Source: VRUE01 sp963708115 (GTDB taxonomy: Bacteria; Actinomycetota; Thermoleophilia; Solirubrobacterales; 70-9). From it: a stretch of 64,000 bases of DNA. Below are positions 9,233 through 17,417 of this stretch, one piece after another. Location of the stretch: positions 620,001 through 684,000 of the forward strand of contig CAVPRX010000001.1 in NCBI GenBank assembly GCA_963708115.1, given 5' to 3'. A program made the translations under genes and the position numbers. Every line of letters starts with the position of its first letter. Position 1 is the first letter of the stretch. The notes under the pieces are model-generated. The model had not been told where the DNA came from and did not search any database. It saw nothing but the letters and a program-made list of their open reading frames with translations.

Positions 9233-10420
9233 TTATTCGGCCCGCCGCACCAGATACAGCGGCGTGGCGACCGGGAAGCCCTTGAGGTTGACTTCGCCGA
9301 TCGGCTCGCAGGTCAGGCCGCGTTCGGAGAGCGAGCCGGTTACGCGGTCGGTGACCAGGACCTCACCCGCCTGGGCGCGGTCGACGACGCGGTGGACGAG
9401 GTTGACGTGAGTGCCGAAGTAGTCGCCATCGCGGTAGAACGCGTTCGCGTAGTGGATCCCGACCCGCGGGCGCGGGCGCTCCGGAAAGCGATCGAGCAGG
9501 CCGACCGCCCACTCGGTCAGCGAAGCCGGATCGGGCGAGATGACCATCACCTCGTCGCCGATCGTCTTCACGATCGTCGCCTCCGGCGGCAGCGTCGCCT
9601 CGACCGTTTCGACGAAGTTCTCGACCACGTCGAGCGCCTCCAGATCGCCTTCCTCCTCGGTGTAGCGGGTGAAGCCGGTCAGGTCGATGAAGCAGAGGGT
9701 GACCGGGACCTGGCCGAGGTGGGAGGCCGCCGCGTCGAGGTCCGCCTCCATGTGGCCGACCACGTCCTGTTCGGTGAAGTAGCGCAGGTAGCGGGTGTGG
9801 AGGTAGTCGGTCAGCGGCGCCGCTAGGGGCAGGATGTCAGCGGCCAGCTCGCCCATCTCCTCGGCGATCTCCAGCTCCGGCAGCGCATCGCGGATCAGCG
9901 GCTCGTGCACGTAGAGGTGAAAGAGCCGCACCTCGGCGTCGGCGATCCGCCGCATCGACTGCACGTAGACCCGAACCAGTTGCAGGAATGCGACGAGGGG
10001 GAAGCCGGCCGCCAACACCCGGGCGCAGTGGCGCAGCGCTTTGACGTCATCCGGACTGAGCAGCCGCTCCTGGCCAAGCGGCGTGCCGAGGATGACGAGG
10101 ATGCGCTCGATCAGCTCCGGCTCGAGGCCGGTCTCGGCGGCGACGCTCTCAACCGTGACCTGCTCTTCGGGGCTGGGAAAGAGATCCTCGACGAAGCCGA
10201 AGGCGAGCCGGCCCTCGCGCCCCGCTCGCTTCAGTTCCCCCAGCGAGTGACCGCGCTCTCGCATGCGGGCCACCACGCGCGCCTGAGCGGCCGCGGCGGC
10301 GGTCCAGCTGCCGCGACGCACCGGCACGATCTTCTCTTCCGCCCAGCGCTTCAACGTGCTCGCCGACACGCCCGATCGCCGCGAGGCCTCGCTCAGGGAA
10401 ATACGTTCGTCGGCAGCCAT
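9233..10420 (-). CDS. MerR-type regulator fused to class III adenylate/guanylate cyclase
   Basis: An N-terminal MerR-like winged helix reads ISLSEASRRSGVSASTLKRW (7-26). A helical middle (about 90-215) follows. The C-terminal class III nucleotide cyclase domain (about 236-395) has FIDLTGFTRYTEEEGD with metal Asp246, KTIGDEVMV with Lys285 and Asp289, and GTHVNLVHRVVDRA with the Asn/Arg transition-state pair. The catalytic residues look complete, so cNMP synthesis is plausible. Lys285 fits an adenine-specifying position. A DNA-binding domain with a cyclase would link cNMP production to transcription; whether it binds DNA is not known. It lies 13 bases after the PII-like gene on the same strand, hinting at a common transcript. 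Confidence 0.85.
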   Translation of the reverse strand: MAADERISLSEASRRSGVSASTLKRWAEEKIVPVRRGSWTAAAAAQARVVARMRERGHSLGELKRAGREGRLAFGFVEDLFPSPEEQVTVESVAAETGLEPELIERILVILGTPLGQERLLSPDDVKALRHCARVLAAGFPLVAFLQLVRVYVQSMRRIADAEVRLFHLYVHEPLIRDALPELEIAEEMGELAADILPLAAPLTDYLHTRYLRYFTEQDVVGHMEADLDAAASHLGQVPVTLCFIDLTGFTRYTEEEGDLEALDVVENFVETVEATLPPEATIVKTIGDEVMVISPDPASLTEWAVGLLDRFPERPRPRVGIHYANAFYRDGDYFGTHVNLVHRVVDRAQAGEVLVTDRVTGSLSERGLTCEPIGEVNLKGFPVATPLYLVRRAE

Positions 10421-10433
10421 CGAAAAGCCGAGG

Positions 10434-10811
10434 CTAGCCGGAAGCGGGGACCCCCTCCTCCTCAGTGTGTGCCTGGAGCACCGCCTCGCCGCCCTCGCCC
10501 GTACGGATGCGGATCGCCTCCTCCACCGGCAGGACGAAGATCTTGCCGTCGCCGACCTCGCCCGTGCGGGCGTGCTTGAGGATCGTCTCGACGACGAGGG
10601 ACTTGTCCTTGTCCTCGACCACGACCTCCAGCTTCAGCTTCGGCCGGACGCTGACGGTAAGAGCCGAGCCACGGTATTGCTCGACCACGCCTTTCTGGCG
10701 ACCCGAGCCCTTGACCTCGCCGATCGAGAGGGACGGAAACCCCTTGTCGAGCAGCTCGGCCCTGATCGGCTCGAACGCCTCATGGCGAATGAAGGCCTCA
10801 ACCTTTTTCAT
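10434..10811 (-). CDS. PII-family signalling protein (GlnB-like) without the uridylylation tyrosine
   Basis: PII proteins are trimers that sense ATP/ADP and 2-oxoglutarate. Visible are MKKVEAFIRHEAFEPIRAEL at the N-terminus, GEVKGSGRQKGVVEQYRG (base of the T-loop, with the Gln that contacts 2-oxoglutarate), LEVVVEDK, and GEVGDGKIFVLPVEEAIRIR with the nucleotide-binding GDGKIFV and RIRTGE segments. In GlnB/GlnK the T-loop continues GAEY with the modified Tyr51; here it reads YRGSALTVSVRPK and has no Tyr at that place. Modification must therefore differ or be absent. The C-terminus is a little longer and acidic. It is not next to amt (about 8 kb away) but is followed by the cyclase gene. Confidence 0.9.
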   Translation of the reverse strand: MKKVEAFIRHEAFEPIRAELLDKGFPSLSIGEVKGSGRQKGVVEQYRGSALTVSVRPKLKLEVVVEDKDKSLVVETILKHARTGEVGDGKIFVLPVEEAIRIRTGEGGEAVLQAHTEEEGVPASG

Positions 10812-10908
10812 CTGGGGGCCAACCTACGAAGCGTTGTCCGAGCTGTAATTAGACGTTTGGCGAAAATCCCAGGCGCGGCTCTCTCATCAGTGGAAGGATG
10901 CGGCGCCG

Positions 10909-11595
10909 ATGCCCACCCGCCTGAGACCCACTGCCCCGATCGCCCCGGACGCGATCCTGGTCGGCGATCCCGGCCGTGCGTTGCTGCTGGCGCAGGAGCT
11001 GCTGGAGAAGCCGAAGATGAGCAACCACGCGCGTGGCCTCTGGGGCTACACCGGGCGCACCGCGGCGGAGGACGGGCTGACGATCCAGGCGACGGGAATG
11101 GGTGGGCCGAGCGCGGCGATCGTGCTGACCGACCTGGCCGAGCTCGGCGTCCGGCGAGTGGTGCGGGTCGGCACCTGCGCCGCCTTCGGTGCCGAGGCGC
11201 GCCCGGGCGAGCTGCTGCTGATCGAGGGTGCCCGGGCCACCCCGGGCAGCGCCGCCTCGTTTGGGCTCGACGCCGGCGACACGGTCTCGCCCGACCGGTC
11301 GCTGAGCGAGCGGCTGGGGAGCGAGTTGGGGACTGAGGTGCGCGCAGCGACCGTCGCCAGCCTCGACACGATGCCCGCCGAAGTCGCCGACGCAGGCGGA
11401 GCCGCAGCGGTGGACATGCAGACGCTCGCTGTCCTGGCTCGTTCCCGAGCGCTGAAAATCGCCGCGGCGGCGGTCCTGGTCGCAGCCGAAACCGAGCGGT
11501 GCGGGCGACTAGACGACGAGAAGATGGAACTGGCTGCCGTACGGGCGGGAAAAGCCGCCGCTAGAGCTCTATCTAACCCTCAAGTCAAAGGTTAG
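10909..11595 (+). CDS. Nucleoside phosphorylase (DeoD/Udp-type, NP-I family)
   Basis: Phosphorolysis of purine or pyrimidine nucleosides. The N-terminal ILVGDPGRALLLA binds phosphate (GDPxR). QATGMGGPSAAIVLTDLAELGVRRVVRVGTCAA is the characteristic central motif of the trimeric/hexameric NP-I enzymes (shown here in short form: GMGGPS and RVGTC). VDMQT replaces the usual (V)EME(T) ribose-binding triplet, which leaves the substrate choice open. 228 residues, near normal. Divergent from the PII-like gene, with about 95 bases between. Whether it is uridine or purine phosphorylase cannot be settled from motifs alone. Confidence 0.82.
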   Translation: MPTRLRPTAPIAPDAILVGDPGRALLLAQELLEKPKMSNHARGLWGYTGRTAAEDGLTIQATGMGGPSAAIVLTDLAELGVRRVVRVGTCAAFGAEARPGELLLIEGARATPGSAASFGLDAGDTVSPDRSLSERLGSELGTEVRAATVASLDTMPAEVADAGGAAAVDMQTLAVLARSRALKIAAAAVLVAAETERCGRLDDEKMELAAVRAGKAAARALSNPQVKG

Positions 11596-11597
11596 AG

Positions 11598-11945
11598 TTA
11601 GGCCTCGGCCGCGGTATCGGCGCCGTCACCGCGGCGATCGGCAGCAAGCTGACGTCGCAGGCCACCGATCTCCCGCGAGACCCGATCCATCTCGTCCTCG
11701 ACCTCGTCGAGCCGTTGCGAAAGCGAGCGCAGACGCCGCTCCAGCCGCTCGACGTCGCCTGCCGAAGGCAGATTGAGCGCGGCCATCGCCGCATGCTGTG
11801 CCTCCAGCGCCTTCTCGCGAGCGCCGAAGGCTGCGTGAACCGCGTTCTCCAACACGTTGCTGTCGAGCAGGGCTTGCGCCAGCTCGCTGATCGCCTGCTC
11901 GCTGCGCGCCCGCAGCCCGTCGTCGTACTCGTCCTCGACGCTCAT
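11598..11945 (-). CDS. Small coiled-coil protein, unknown function
   Basis: About 115 residues from the ATG at 11943-11945: an acidic N-terminus (SVEDEYDDGLRARSEQ), a helical middle, then LNLPSAGDVERLERRLRSLS and a heptad-rich C-terminus ending in a short acidic tail. The 'LPS..DVERLERRL..L' pattern resembles the C-terminal coiled coil seen in PhaE/phasin-like proteins, but nothing else supports that, so I leave the function open. An in-frame start 20 codons upstream is possible but less likely. It is convergent with the nucleoside phosphorylase, with 2 bases between stops. Confidence 0.6.
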   Translation of the reverse strand: MSVEDEYDDGLRARSEQAISELAQALLDSNVLENAVHAAFGAREKALEAQHAAMAALNLPSAGDVERLERRLRSLSQRLDEVEDEMDRVSREIGGLRRQLAADRRGDGADTAAEA

Positions 11946-12026
11946 CCGGAACACCTTAGAGATTCCCCTCGCCAGGGGGCCGAAACAAGTTGTTAACCGG
12001 CCCATCCGAGGGGCTTGAAATGCTGC

Positions 12027-12172
12027 CTGACCTCAGGCATGGGTCAGCTGTTGATTAAGGGCATGTTGGGGGGCGCCGCACCGCGTTGCGCGCCCCCGCG
12101 CCAGCCAGTAGCGTGGGCGTGCTCGATGCTTGGGGAGAGGGTGGTCGCGGGTAGGCACACCCTCGTGCACGC
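12027..12172 (+). promoter_or_regulatory. Structured 5' leader of the cell-wall enzyme gene (candidate riboswitch)
   Basis: Three stems precede the gene: CTGACC/GGTCAG at 12027-12047; GGGGGCGC/GCGCCCCC at 12069-12097; and a two-part stem GCGTGC (12117-12122) with GCACGC (12167-12172), enclosing GAGGGTG (12137-12143) with CACCCTC (12158-12164). The leader ends 27 bases before the ATG. In actinobacteria c-di-AMP (ydaO-type) riboswitches often sit before wall hydrolase genes; I see the position and structure but cannot confirm the consensus. Confidence 0.4.
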
Positions 12173-12199
12173 AGGGAATAGAGGCAGAGGCGCCGACGT

Positions 12200-14527
12200 A
12201 TGAGACAAAAGCTCGCACTTATCATTGCTCTGGCCGGCTTCGCGGTCGTCACCGCGCTTGGCGTCGGCATGGCCGGCGCCGACCCATCGGCCAGCCTCGA
12301 CGACGGCCAGGCGGCCGGCGGCCTGACGACGACCTCCACCCTGCCTTCTTCCGCTCAGCCTCCGGCATGCGCCAACGGAGTCGACGACGACAGAGACGGC
12401 CTGACCGACCTCGAAGACCCGGACTGCGAATCGGCCTCCGACAAGACCGAGGAAGCCGAACCGGAAACGGAAGCTGCCGCCGAACCGACGGCGCCGGCGA
12501 CTGAAGAAGAACCTAGAGCCGGCGGCAAGGTCCAGAGCGGTGCCTCCTTGACGCCGCCGAAGCCGGTGAAGATTCCGGCGCCGGCGTCGTGCAGAACCAG
12601 AGCCTCGGCGGCGGAGCGGAAGCGGCGGCGGCGGTGCACGCGCGCCAGAGCGCGACCGGCCGGCGACCAGGCCCCGGCGGAAGGCGCCGACGGCGGCTCG
12701 CAGTTCACCAGCGGCGGCGCCCCGACCGCCGCCAACCCGACGACGACGATCGCCCCCTTCGGCCCGGCCCCGATCGGCGTCCCCAACTTCGTCATCGACT
12801 CCTTCGAGATCCCGCCCTTCCTGCTGCCGATCTACCAGGCCTGCGGCACCGAGTACGGGATTCCCTGGGAGGTGCTCGCCTCGATCAACAAAATCGAGAC
12901 CGCCTTCGGCACCAACCTCAACGTCTCCAGCGCCGGCGCGATGGGCTGGATGCAGTTCATGCCCTCGAGCTGGGAAATGTACGGGCGTCGACGCCAACGG
13001 CGACGGTCGCAAGGACCCCTACAACCCGGTCGACGCGATCTGCGCCGCCGCCCACTACCTGAAGGCGGCCGGCGGCCGAAAAGGACCTCTACGGCGCGAT
13101 CTTCGCCTACAACCACGCCGACTGGTACGTCCAGGAGGTGCTGCTCTACGCGCGCGCCTACGGCAAGCTGCCGACCGAGCCTGGTCGGCTCGCTGACCGG
13201 CCTGACCGAGGGCGCCCACTTCCCGGTCGCCGCCGACGCCCGCTACGCCGACGACATCTCGGCCCGGGCGGCGCTGAGCAGGCGACGCCGCAGGAGCGCG
13301 AGGAATACGGCAACGCCGCCGAAGTGATCTCCTCCTCGCCGACCCGGCGCGGGATCAACATCTTCGCCGCCGAGGGCGCGCCGGTCGTCGCCGTCAACGA
13401 CGGCGTGATCGTGAAGATCGGGCAACTCGAGAAGCTCGGCAACTACGTCGTCCTGCGACGACGCCTACGGCAACCGCTACACCTACGCCGAGCTCGGCAA
13501 GATCGTCCGCAAGCCACCGCAAGGTGGTGATGCCGACCGGCAAGGAGAAGCGGGTCCCGGTCGACAGCCAGAACATCCGCCCGCGGCTCTACGCGCTGCC
13601 CGAGCGCCAGGACGCCGAGGCGCAGCGGACGCCCGCGAGCGAGCGTCGACAGCGCGGCCGCGAAGGGCGCCGACGGAACCCTCAAGGTCGGGTCGAAGGT
13701 GATAGCCGGGACCGTCCTGGCCCGGATCGGAGCGGCGCCGACGGCGTCGACTCCGCACATCAACTTCTCGATCCGGCCGGCCGGCCGCGGCGCGCCGCGG
13801 ATCGACCCGAAGCCGATCCTCGACGGCTGGAAGCTGCTCGAGGCGACGGCGATCTACCGCGCCAACGGCAAGAACCCCTTCGCCGCCGAACCTCGGCGGC
13901 GCCGGCGTCCTGCTGCTCTCCAAGGAGGCGCTGCAGCAGCCGCGTCCTCGCCGACGAGCAGCTCGAAATCTACGACTGCGGCCGCACCGACATCGCCACC
14001 GGCCAGATCGACCGGCGCGTCCTGGCGATGCTCGAGTACCTCGTCTCCAAAGGCTTCACCTGACGATCACCTCGCTCAAGTGCGGCCACGGCTTCCTGAC
14101 CGCCTCCGGCAACGTCTCCGAGCACTCGACCGGCGACGCGGTCGACATCGCCGACGATCAACGGCGTGCCGGTCACCGGCCACCAGGGGCCGGGCACGCT
14201 CACCGACGAGCTGATCAGGACGGTGCTGCAGCTGCAGGGGACGATGCACCCGCACCAGGTGATCTCGCTCGAGGATCTGCCCGGCGAAACCAGCTTCGCG
14301 CTACCCGACCACTACGACCACGTCCACGTCGGCTACCAGCCGGAAGCGGGAGTCTTCGGCGAACAGTTCAACGCAATGCTGAAACCGGACCAGTGGCAGC
14401 GACTGACCCACCGCCTCGAGCGAGATCGAGAACCCGGAAGTGCCGACCGGCCCCTCGAAGTTCTCGCTGCCGGACAAGCGCAAGCGGCGAGGCGCCGGCG
14501 GCCGGCGGCACCGAAAGCGGCGACTGA
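12200..14527 (+). CDS. Secreted multi-domain peptidoglycan enzyme (lysozyme-like + degenerate M23 + M15-like), many frame breaks
   Basis: Read through its indels, the product is about 770 residues. A signal peptide (ALIIALAGFAVVTALGVGMA) is followed by an acidic linker with a calcium-loop-like NGVDDDRDGLTDLEDPDC. The lysozyme-like transglycosylase domain reads VLASINKIETAFGTN (Glu catalytic) and GAMGWMQFMPSSWEMYG, then DANGDGRKDPYNPVDA after a frame change. An M23/LytM-type beta domain follows: GINIFAAEGAPVVAVNDGVI, then TPHINFSIRPAG. The M23 zinc residues (HxxxD and HxH) are missing. Last is an M15-like part: CGHGFLTASGNVSEHSTGDA and DHYDHVHVGY, with plausible zinc His/Asp residues. Frame changes lie near 12983, 13077, 13185, 13275 and at about 100-150-base steps onward. 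Whether these are errors or decay is undecided. Confidence 0.72.
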
Positions 14528-14547
14528 CCCTTCGGGAGATAGGGGTC

Positions 14548-15420
14548 TCTGACCAGCTCTTCGGATTCGCGCAGTCGAGTTCGCCGGCGCGCTCGCCGTG
14601 CCGGACGGTCGCTACCTGGCTCGCGAGGCGATGAGCGGGCAGCAGCGTGCTCGTCATCGAAACGGCTCGGGCGCCCCTCCCCCGCCGCGCCGGCGGCGAC
14701 GCCGGCCAAAGGACGCCGATGGGGCCGCCGACCCGGGGCCCCTGCCCTTGAGCCGGGTCACCGCGGTGCGCGCCGACGAGCCCTTCGAGGAGACCGGCGA
14801 AGCCGAGCCTGGCTGGAGGAGGCGCTCGCTTCCGAGGACTCGGTCGACGCCGTGGTCGCCGAGGGGGTCGCCCTGCTCAACCGGGCGCTCCACGCACATG
14901 CCGTGGCAAGCGCCGACCCGCTCGGCACCGAGCTGCGGCGTCGACCGCGCAGCCACCGTGCGCATCGGCTACGGCAGCGGCAAGGAGGTCGCCGCGGGTC
15001 GCTTCTCGACCGCCCGCGAGGTCGACGTGCGGGCCGGCGCCAAGCGCACGGCGGCGTCAGGACGAAGAGCTGCGCCCGCAGGAGCGGGTCGCGGCGGTGC
15101 TCGGCGGCCGCGAGCAGCTCGACGCCTGCGAGACGCTGCTGCTGCGAGCTCGCGCCGACCTCGACGGCGGCCGCCGCCGCGAGGCGGCACTGCAACTGCG
15201 GGTCGGCCTGGAGGCGATGCTGGTCGAGCTCGACGGTGCCCTCGCCGACCCCGGCCACGAGCAGGACATGGCGGAGCTGGAGGCGCGGCGCGGCGAGGTC
15301 GGCGACGCGGCAAATGCAGCGTTGCGGGGCGATCTGTCGCTGGAGGACGAGCGCACGGTCACCGAGCTGACTCAGATCTGCGAGCGCGTCCTCCGCCGCC
15401 GCCGTGTGCTCAGGGGCTGA
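14548..15420 (+). CDS. Conserved unknown protein, heavily frame-broken
   Basis: Reading across several indels gives one coherent protein of about 285 residues. Early segments are EFAGALAVPDGRYLAREA and APPPPRRRRRRPKDADGA (basic/proline linker). LEEALASEDSVDAVVAEGVA follows, then GYGSGKEVAAGRFSTAREVD, and a helical C-terminal half with QLDACETLLLRARADLDGGR, LRVGLEAMLVELDGALADPG and ELTQICERVLRRRRVLRG. The start is not certain, since the N-terminal frame is itself disturbed. I do not recognise the family. It follows the wall enzyme on the same strand with only about 20 bases between, so an operon is likely, and it converges on the HAD gene. Confidence 0.5.
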
Positions 15421-15424
15421 CGCC

Positions 15425-16084
15425 TCAAAGAGCAAGACGCGCGGCCGACGACATCGTCCAAGAGCGACTCGGCGAGATGGTGAGCCTCCTCCAGCGACGA
15501 TCCCCTCCAAGCGAGGGGATGCCGATCACCGTCAGGCCGGCCGCGCGCGCGGCGGCTACACCGGTCGGCGAGTCCTCCAGGGCGACCACGTCCGGCCCCG
15601 GCTCGACTCCGAGCCGCCGGCAGGCCTCCAGATAGGGGTCCGGCGCCGGCTTCGGCGCCGCGACTTCGTGGGCGCTGATCACGACGTCGAAGCGGTCGTC
15701 GAAACCGACGATCTCGAGCGAGCGCTGGACGAAGACGAGCGGCGAGTTGGAGACGAGCCCGATCGGCGTGCCACGCTGCTTCAGGGTGTGCAGCAGCTCG
15801 CGCGCGCCGAGCATCGCCTCCACCCCGTGCTCGAGCTCGGCGACCACCAGCTCGTTCAGCTCCTCGATCAGCACGGCAGCGCGACCCGGCTCCCCCAGGC
15901 GCCGCTCGAGGATGCCACCGGCGATCTCCGCCGAGGTGCCGACCAGCTCGCGCTTGTCGGCGGGGGTGAAGTCGAGCCCGCGCCGCTCGAAGAGGTCCTG
16001 CTCGGCCCGCGTCCAGACGGACTCGGTATCGAGCAATAGGCCGTCATTGTCGAAGACGACAGCCGTGGGCGAAGAGTCGTTCAC
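15425..16084 (-). CDS. HAD-superfamily hydrolase, subfamily IA (phosphoglycolate phosphatase / beta-phosphoglucomutase type)
   Basis: A haloacid dehalogenase-fold phosphatase or mutase. Motif I is VVFDNDGLLLDTES (nucleophile Asp and general acid Asp), motif II is IGLVSNSP, motif III Lys is in APKPAPDPYLEA, and motif IV is VVALEDSPTGVAAARAAG. A helical cap of type C1 lies between motifs I and II. The start is a GTG at 16082-16084. After VIGIPSL the frame shifts: the natural tail SLEEAHHLAESLLDDV is read one frame away, so the annotated stop is approximate. The substrate is not known. It ends 5 bases from the convergent unknown gene and starts 51 bases from the divergent gene at 16136. Confidence 0.82.
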   Translation of the reverse strand: MNDSSPTAVVFDNDGLLLDTESVWTRAEQDLFERRGLDFTPADKRELVGTSAEIAGGILERRLGEPGRAAVLIEELNELVVAELEHGVEAMLGARELLHTLKQRGTPIGLVSNSPLVFVQRSLEIVGFDDRFDVVISAHEVAAPKPAPDPYLEACRRLGVEPGPDVVALEDSPTGVAAARAAGLTVIGIPSLGGDRRWRRLTISPSRSWTMSSAARLAL

Positions 16085-16135
16085 CGGCGGATCATCTCGA
16101 ATGCACCCGAGCCGCGGCATGCATATGGTTGGCCC

Positions 16136-16589
16136 GTGCCCTTTCATGTCGAGATCAGCGGCGCCCTCAACCACGCCCGTGCCTTCAACCTGAGCCTGGA
16201 GGAGCTGCGGCGGACGGTTCTCGAGTCGTGGCTGACCGGCCGGCCGGTCGAGCTGGGCGAACACGAGTGGGATCCGCGCGAGAGCTCACTGCGAATTCTC
16301 GAAGGGCCGCACCTCGACAACCCAGACCTCTCTTTCGGCCAGGGCTGGTCGAACGCCGAGCGCTCGGCGCGAGGACGTGACCCGGCGTGTGCTCGAGACG
16401 ACCGAGCAGCCGAAGCTGCCCGACGCGTTCATCGTCGAGGCCGAGCTGCCCGAGGCCACGGTGGCCGAAATGCTCAGCGGCCAGACAGCGCTGCCGGTTC
16501 CGCTTGGCGACGCGGAGAAGAGGATCAACGGCCGCGACCCGGAGGTCGCGGCCGTGATCCTCGTGACTAAAAAAGCCCCTAGGCAGTAA
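16136..16589 (+). CDS. Conserved small protein of unknown function, one frame break
   Basis: GTG start. The first part reads FHVEISGALNHARAFNLSLE, then LESWLTGRPVELGEHEWDPR and LDNPDLSFGQGWSNAERSAR. The continuation VTRRVLETTEQPKLPDAFIV, ATVAEMLSGQTALPVPL and INGRDPEVAAVILVTKKAPR lies one frame away, so an indel lies near 16370. The joined product is about 150 residues with mixed alpha/beta character and no signal peptide. I do not recognise the family. Convergent with the universal stress protein gene, overlapping its 3' end by 11 bases. Confidence 0.6.
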
Positions 16590-17295
16590 CGGGCGGCGCC
16601 TCGGGCTCGTCCTGCGGCGCCTGCGGCTCGGACGCGGCCGCCTCGAAGCGGACCGCGACCCCGCGCGGGACGACGAGCACCGGGTAGCTGGCCGCCTCGA
16701 CCGCGTAGTCGCTGGAGGCGCTGAGCGTGACCTTGCCCTGCGGCGACTCGGGCCGCGAGCCGACGACGAGCAGGTCGACCGGGGCTCCCTTGAACTCGGC
16801 GACGCCGGCACCCAGGGCCGCGGCCAGGCTGTCGGCCGTCGCGCGTGCCGCATCGTCGCCCTCGTCGAGGATGCCGATCGTGTTGATGCCGGCCGACGGA
16901 TGCTCGCGCATGCCGGCCGGGGCGACGGCGATCGCCGCCGGACCGCCGAGGAGCAGTTTGTGGGCGGAGATCCCGGGCTTGACGGTGCCGACCGCGGTCC
17001 GGTACTCGGAGCCGAAGACGATCACGTCGGTGCTCTCGCGCTCGGCCAGTTCGGACAGGCCGACGCTGGTGCCGGGGTTGACGATGACGTGCCGGGGCAT
17101 GTCCGGAGCGCCGACGGCCTCGGCGCCACGCTCGAGCAGGTCTTCGGCTTCCTTCTGCTCGAGCGCCCCACCCTGGGCATGGCGGACGTAAGCGAGCGAG
17201 AGCTCGGCGCCCGAGAAGGCGAGCAGCCGCCCGAGGGCCAGTGCGTCGCGGTCGTTGTCGGTGTCGTCGTAGGAAACGATGATCTTGGGAGCCAT
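16579..17295 (-). CDS. Universal stress protein (UspA-family)
   Basis: IIVSYDDTDNDRDALALGRL opens a Usp domain with the Asp that contacts nucleotide. DVIVFGSEYRTAVGTVKPG then LLLGGPAAIAVAPAGM corresponds to the G-2x-G-9x-G-(S/T) ATP-binding region, although spacing is loose. A second, half-size repeat follows: INTIGILDEGDDAARATADS to DLLVVGSRPESPQGKVTLSAS and YPVLVVPRG. The protein is therefore a tandem or 1.5-domain Usp of 238 residues with a Pro/Glu-rich tail. The Shine-Dalgarno AAGGAGG is 6 bases before the ATG. Divergent from the LysR gene with 120 bases between, where a shared regulatory site could lie. Confidence 0.88.
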   Translation of the reverse strand: MAPKIIVSYDDTDNDRDALALGRLLAFSGAELSLAYVRHAQGGALEQKEAEDLLERGAEAVGAPDMPRHVIVNPGTSVGLSELAERESTDVIVFGSEYRTAVGTVKPGISAHKLLLGGPAAIAVAPAGMREHPSAGINTIGILDEGDDAARATADSLAAALGAGVAEFKGAPVDLLVVGSRPESPQGKVTLSASSDYAVEAASYPVLVVPRGVAVRFEAAASEPQAPQDEPEAPPVTA

Positions 17296-17402
17296 CGGTG
17301 CCTCCTTGTCGTTTTTGAAGTCGGATACGAAGCTGAGATGAAGTTCGCGCCGATCGTGACACGGTCCTTGTATCAGGACAACTGTTCTTACCTATCTATT
17401 GA

Positions 17403-17417
17403 ATAAGCTGTACTTAT
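17403..17417. promoter_or_regulatory. Candidate LysR-type operator over the lysR start
   Basis: ATAAG-n5-CTTAT is a perfect dyad with the T-n11-A form of LysR-type binding sites. It covers the first two bases of the LysR start codon and lies in the Usp-LysR divergent region, which is AT-richer than its surroundings. Autoregulation by the LysR protein is the simplest reading; it has not been shown. Confidence 0.4.

Noticed and set aside
12015..12203. Short plus-strand frame before the wall-enzyme gene
   Set aside because: It lies across three RNA stems of the leader; nothing in the peptide suggests a real protein.
12200..15420. Interpretation of the broken wall-enzyme and neighbour as decayed pseudogenes
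   Set aside because: Conserved motifs are intact on both sides of the breaks and similar indels occur in essential genes such as rlmN and glnN, so sequencing or assembly error is more likely. I annotate them as genes with frame breaks.
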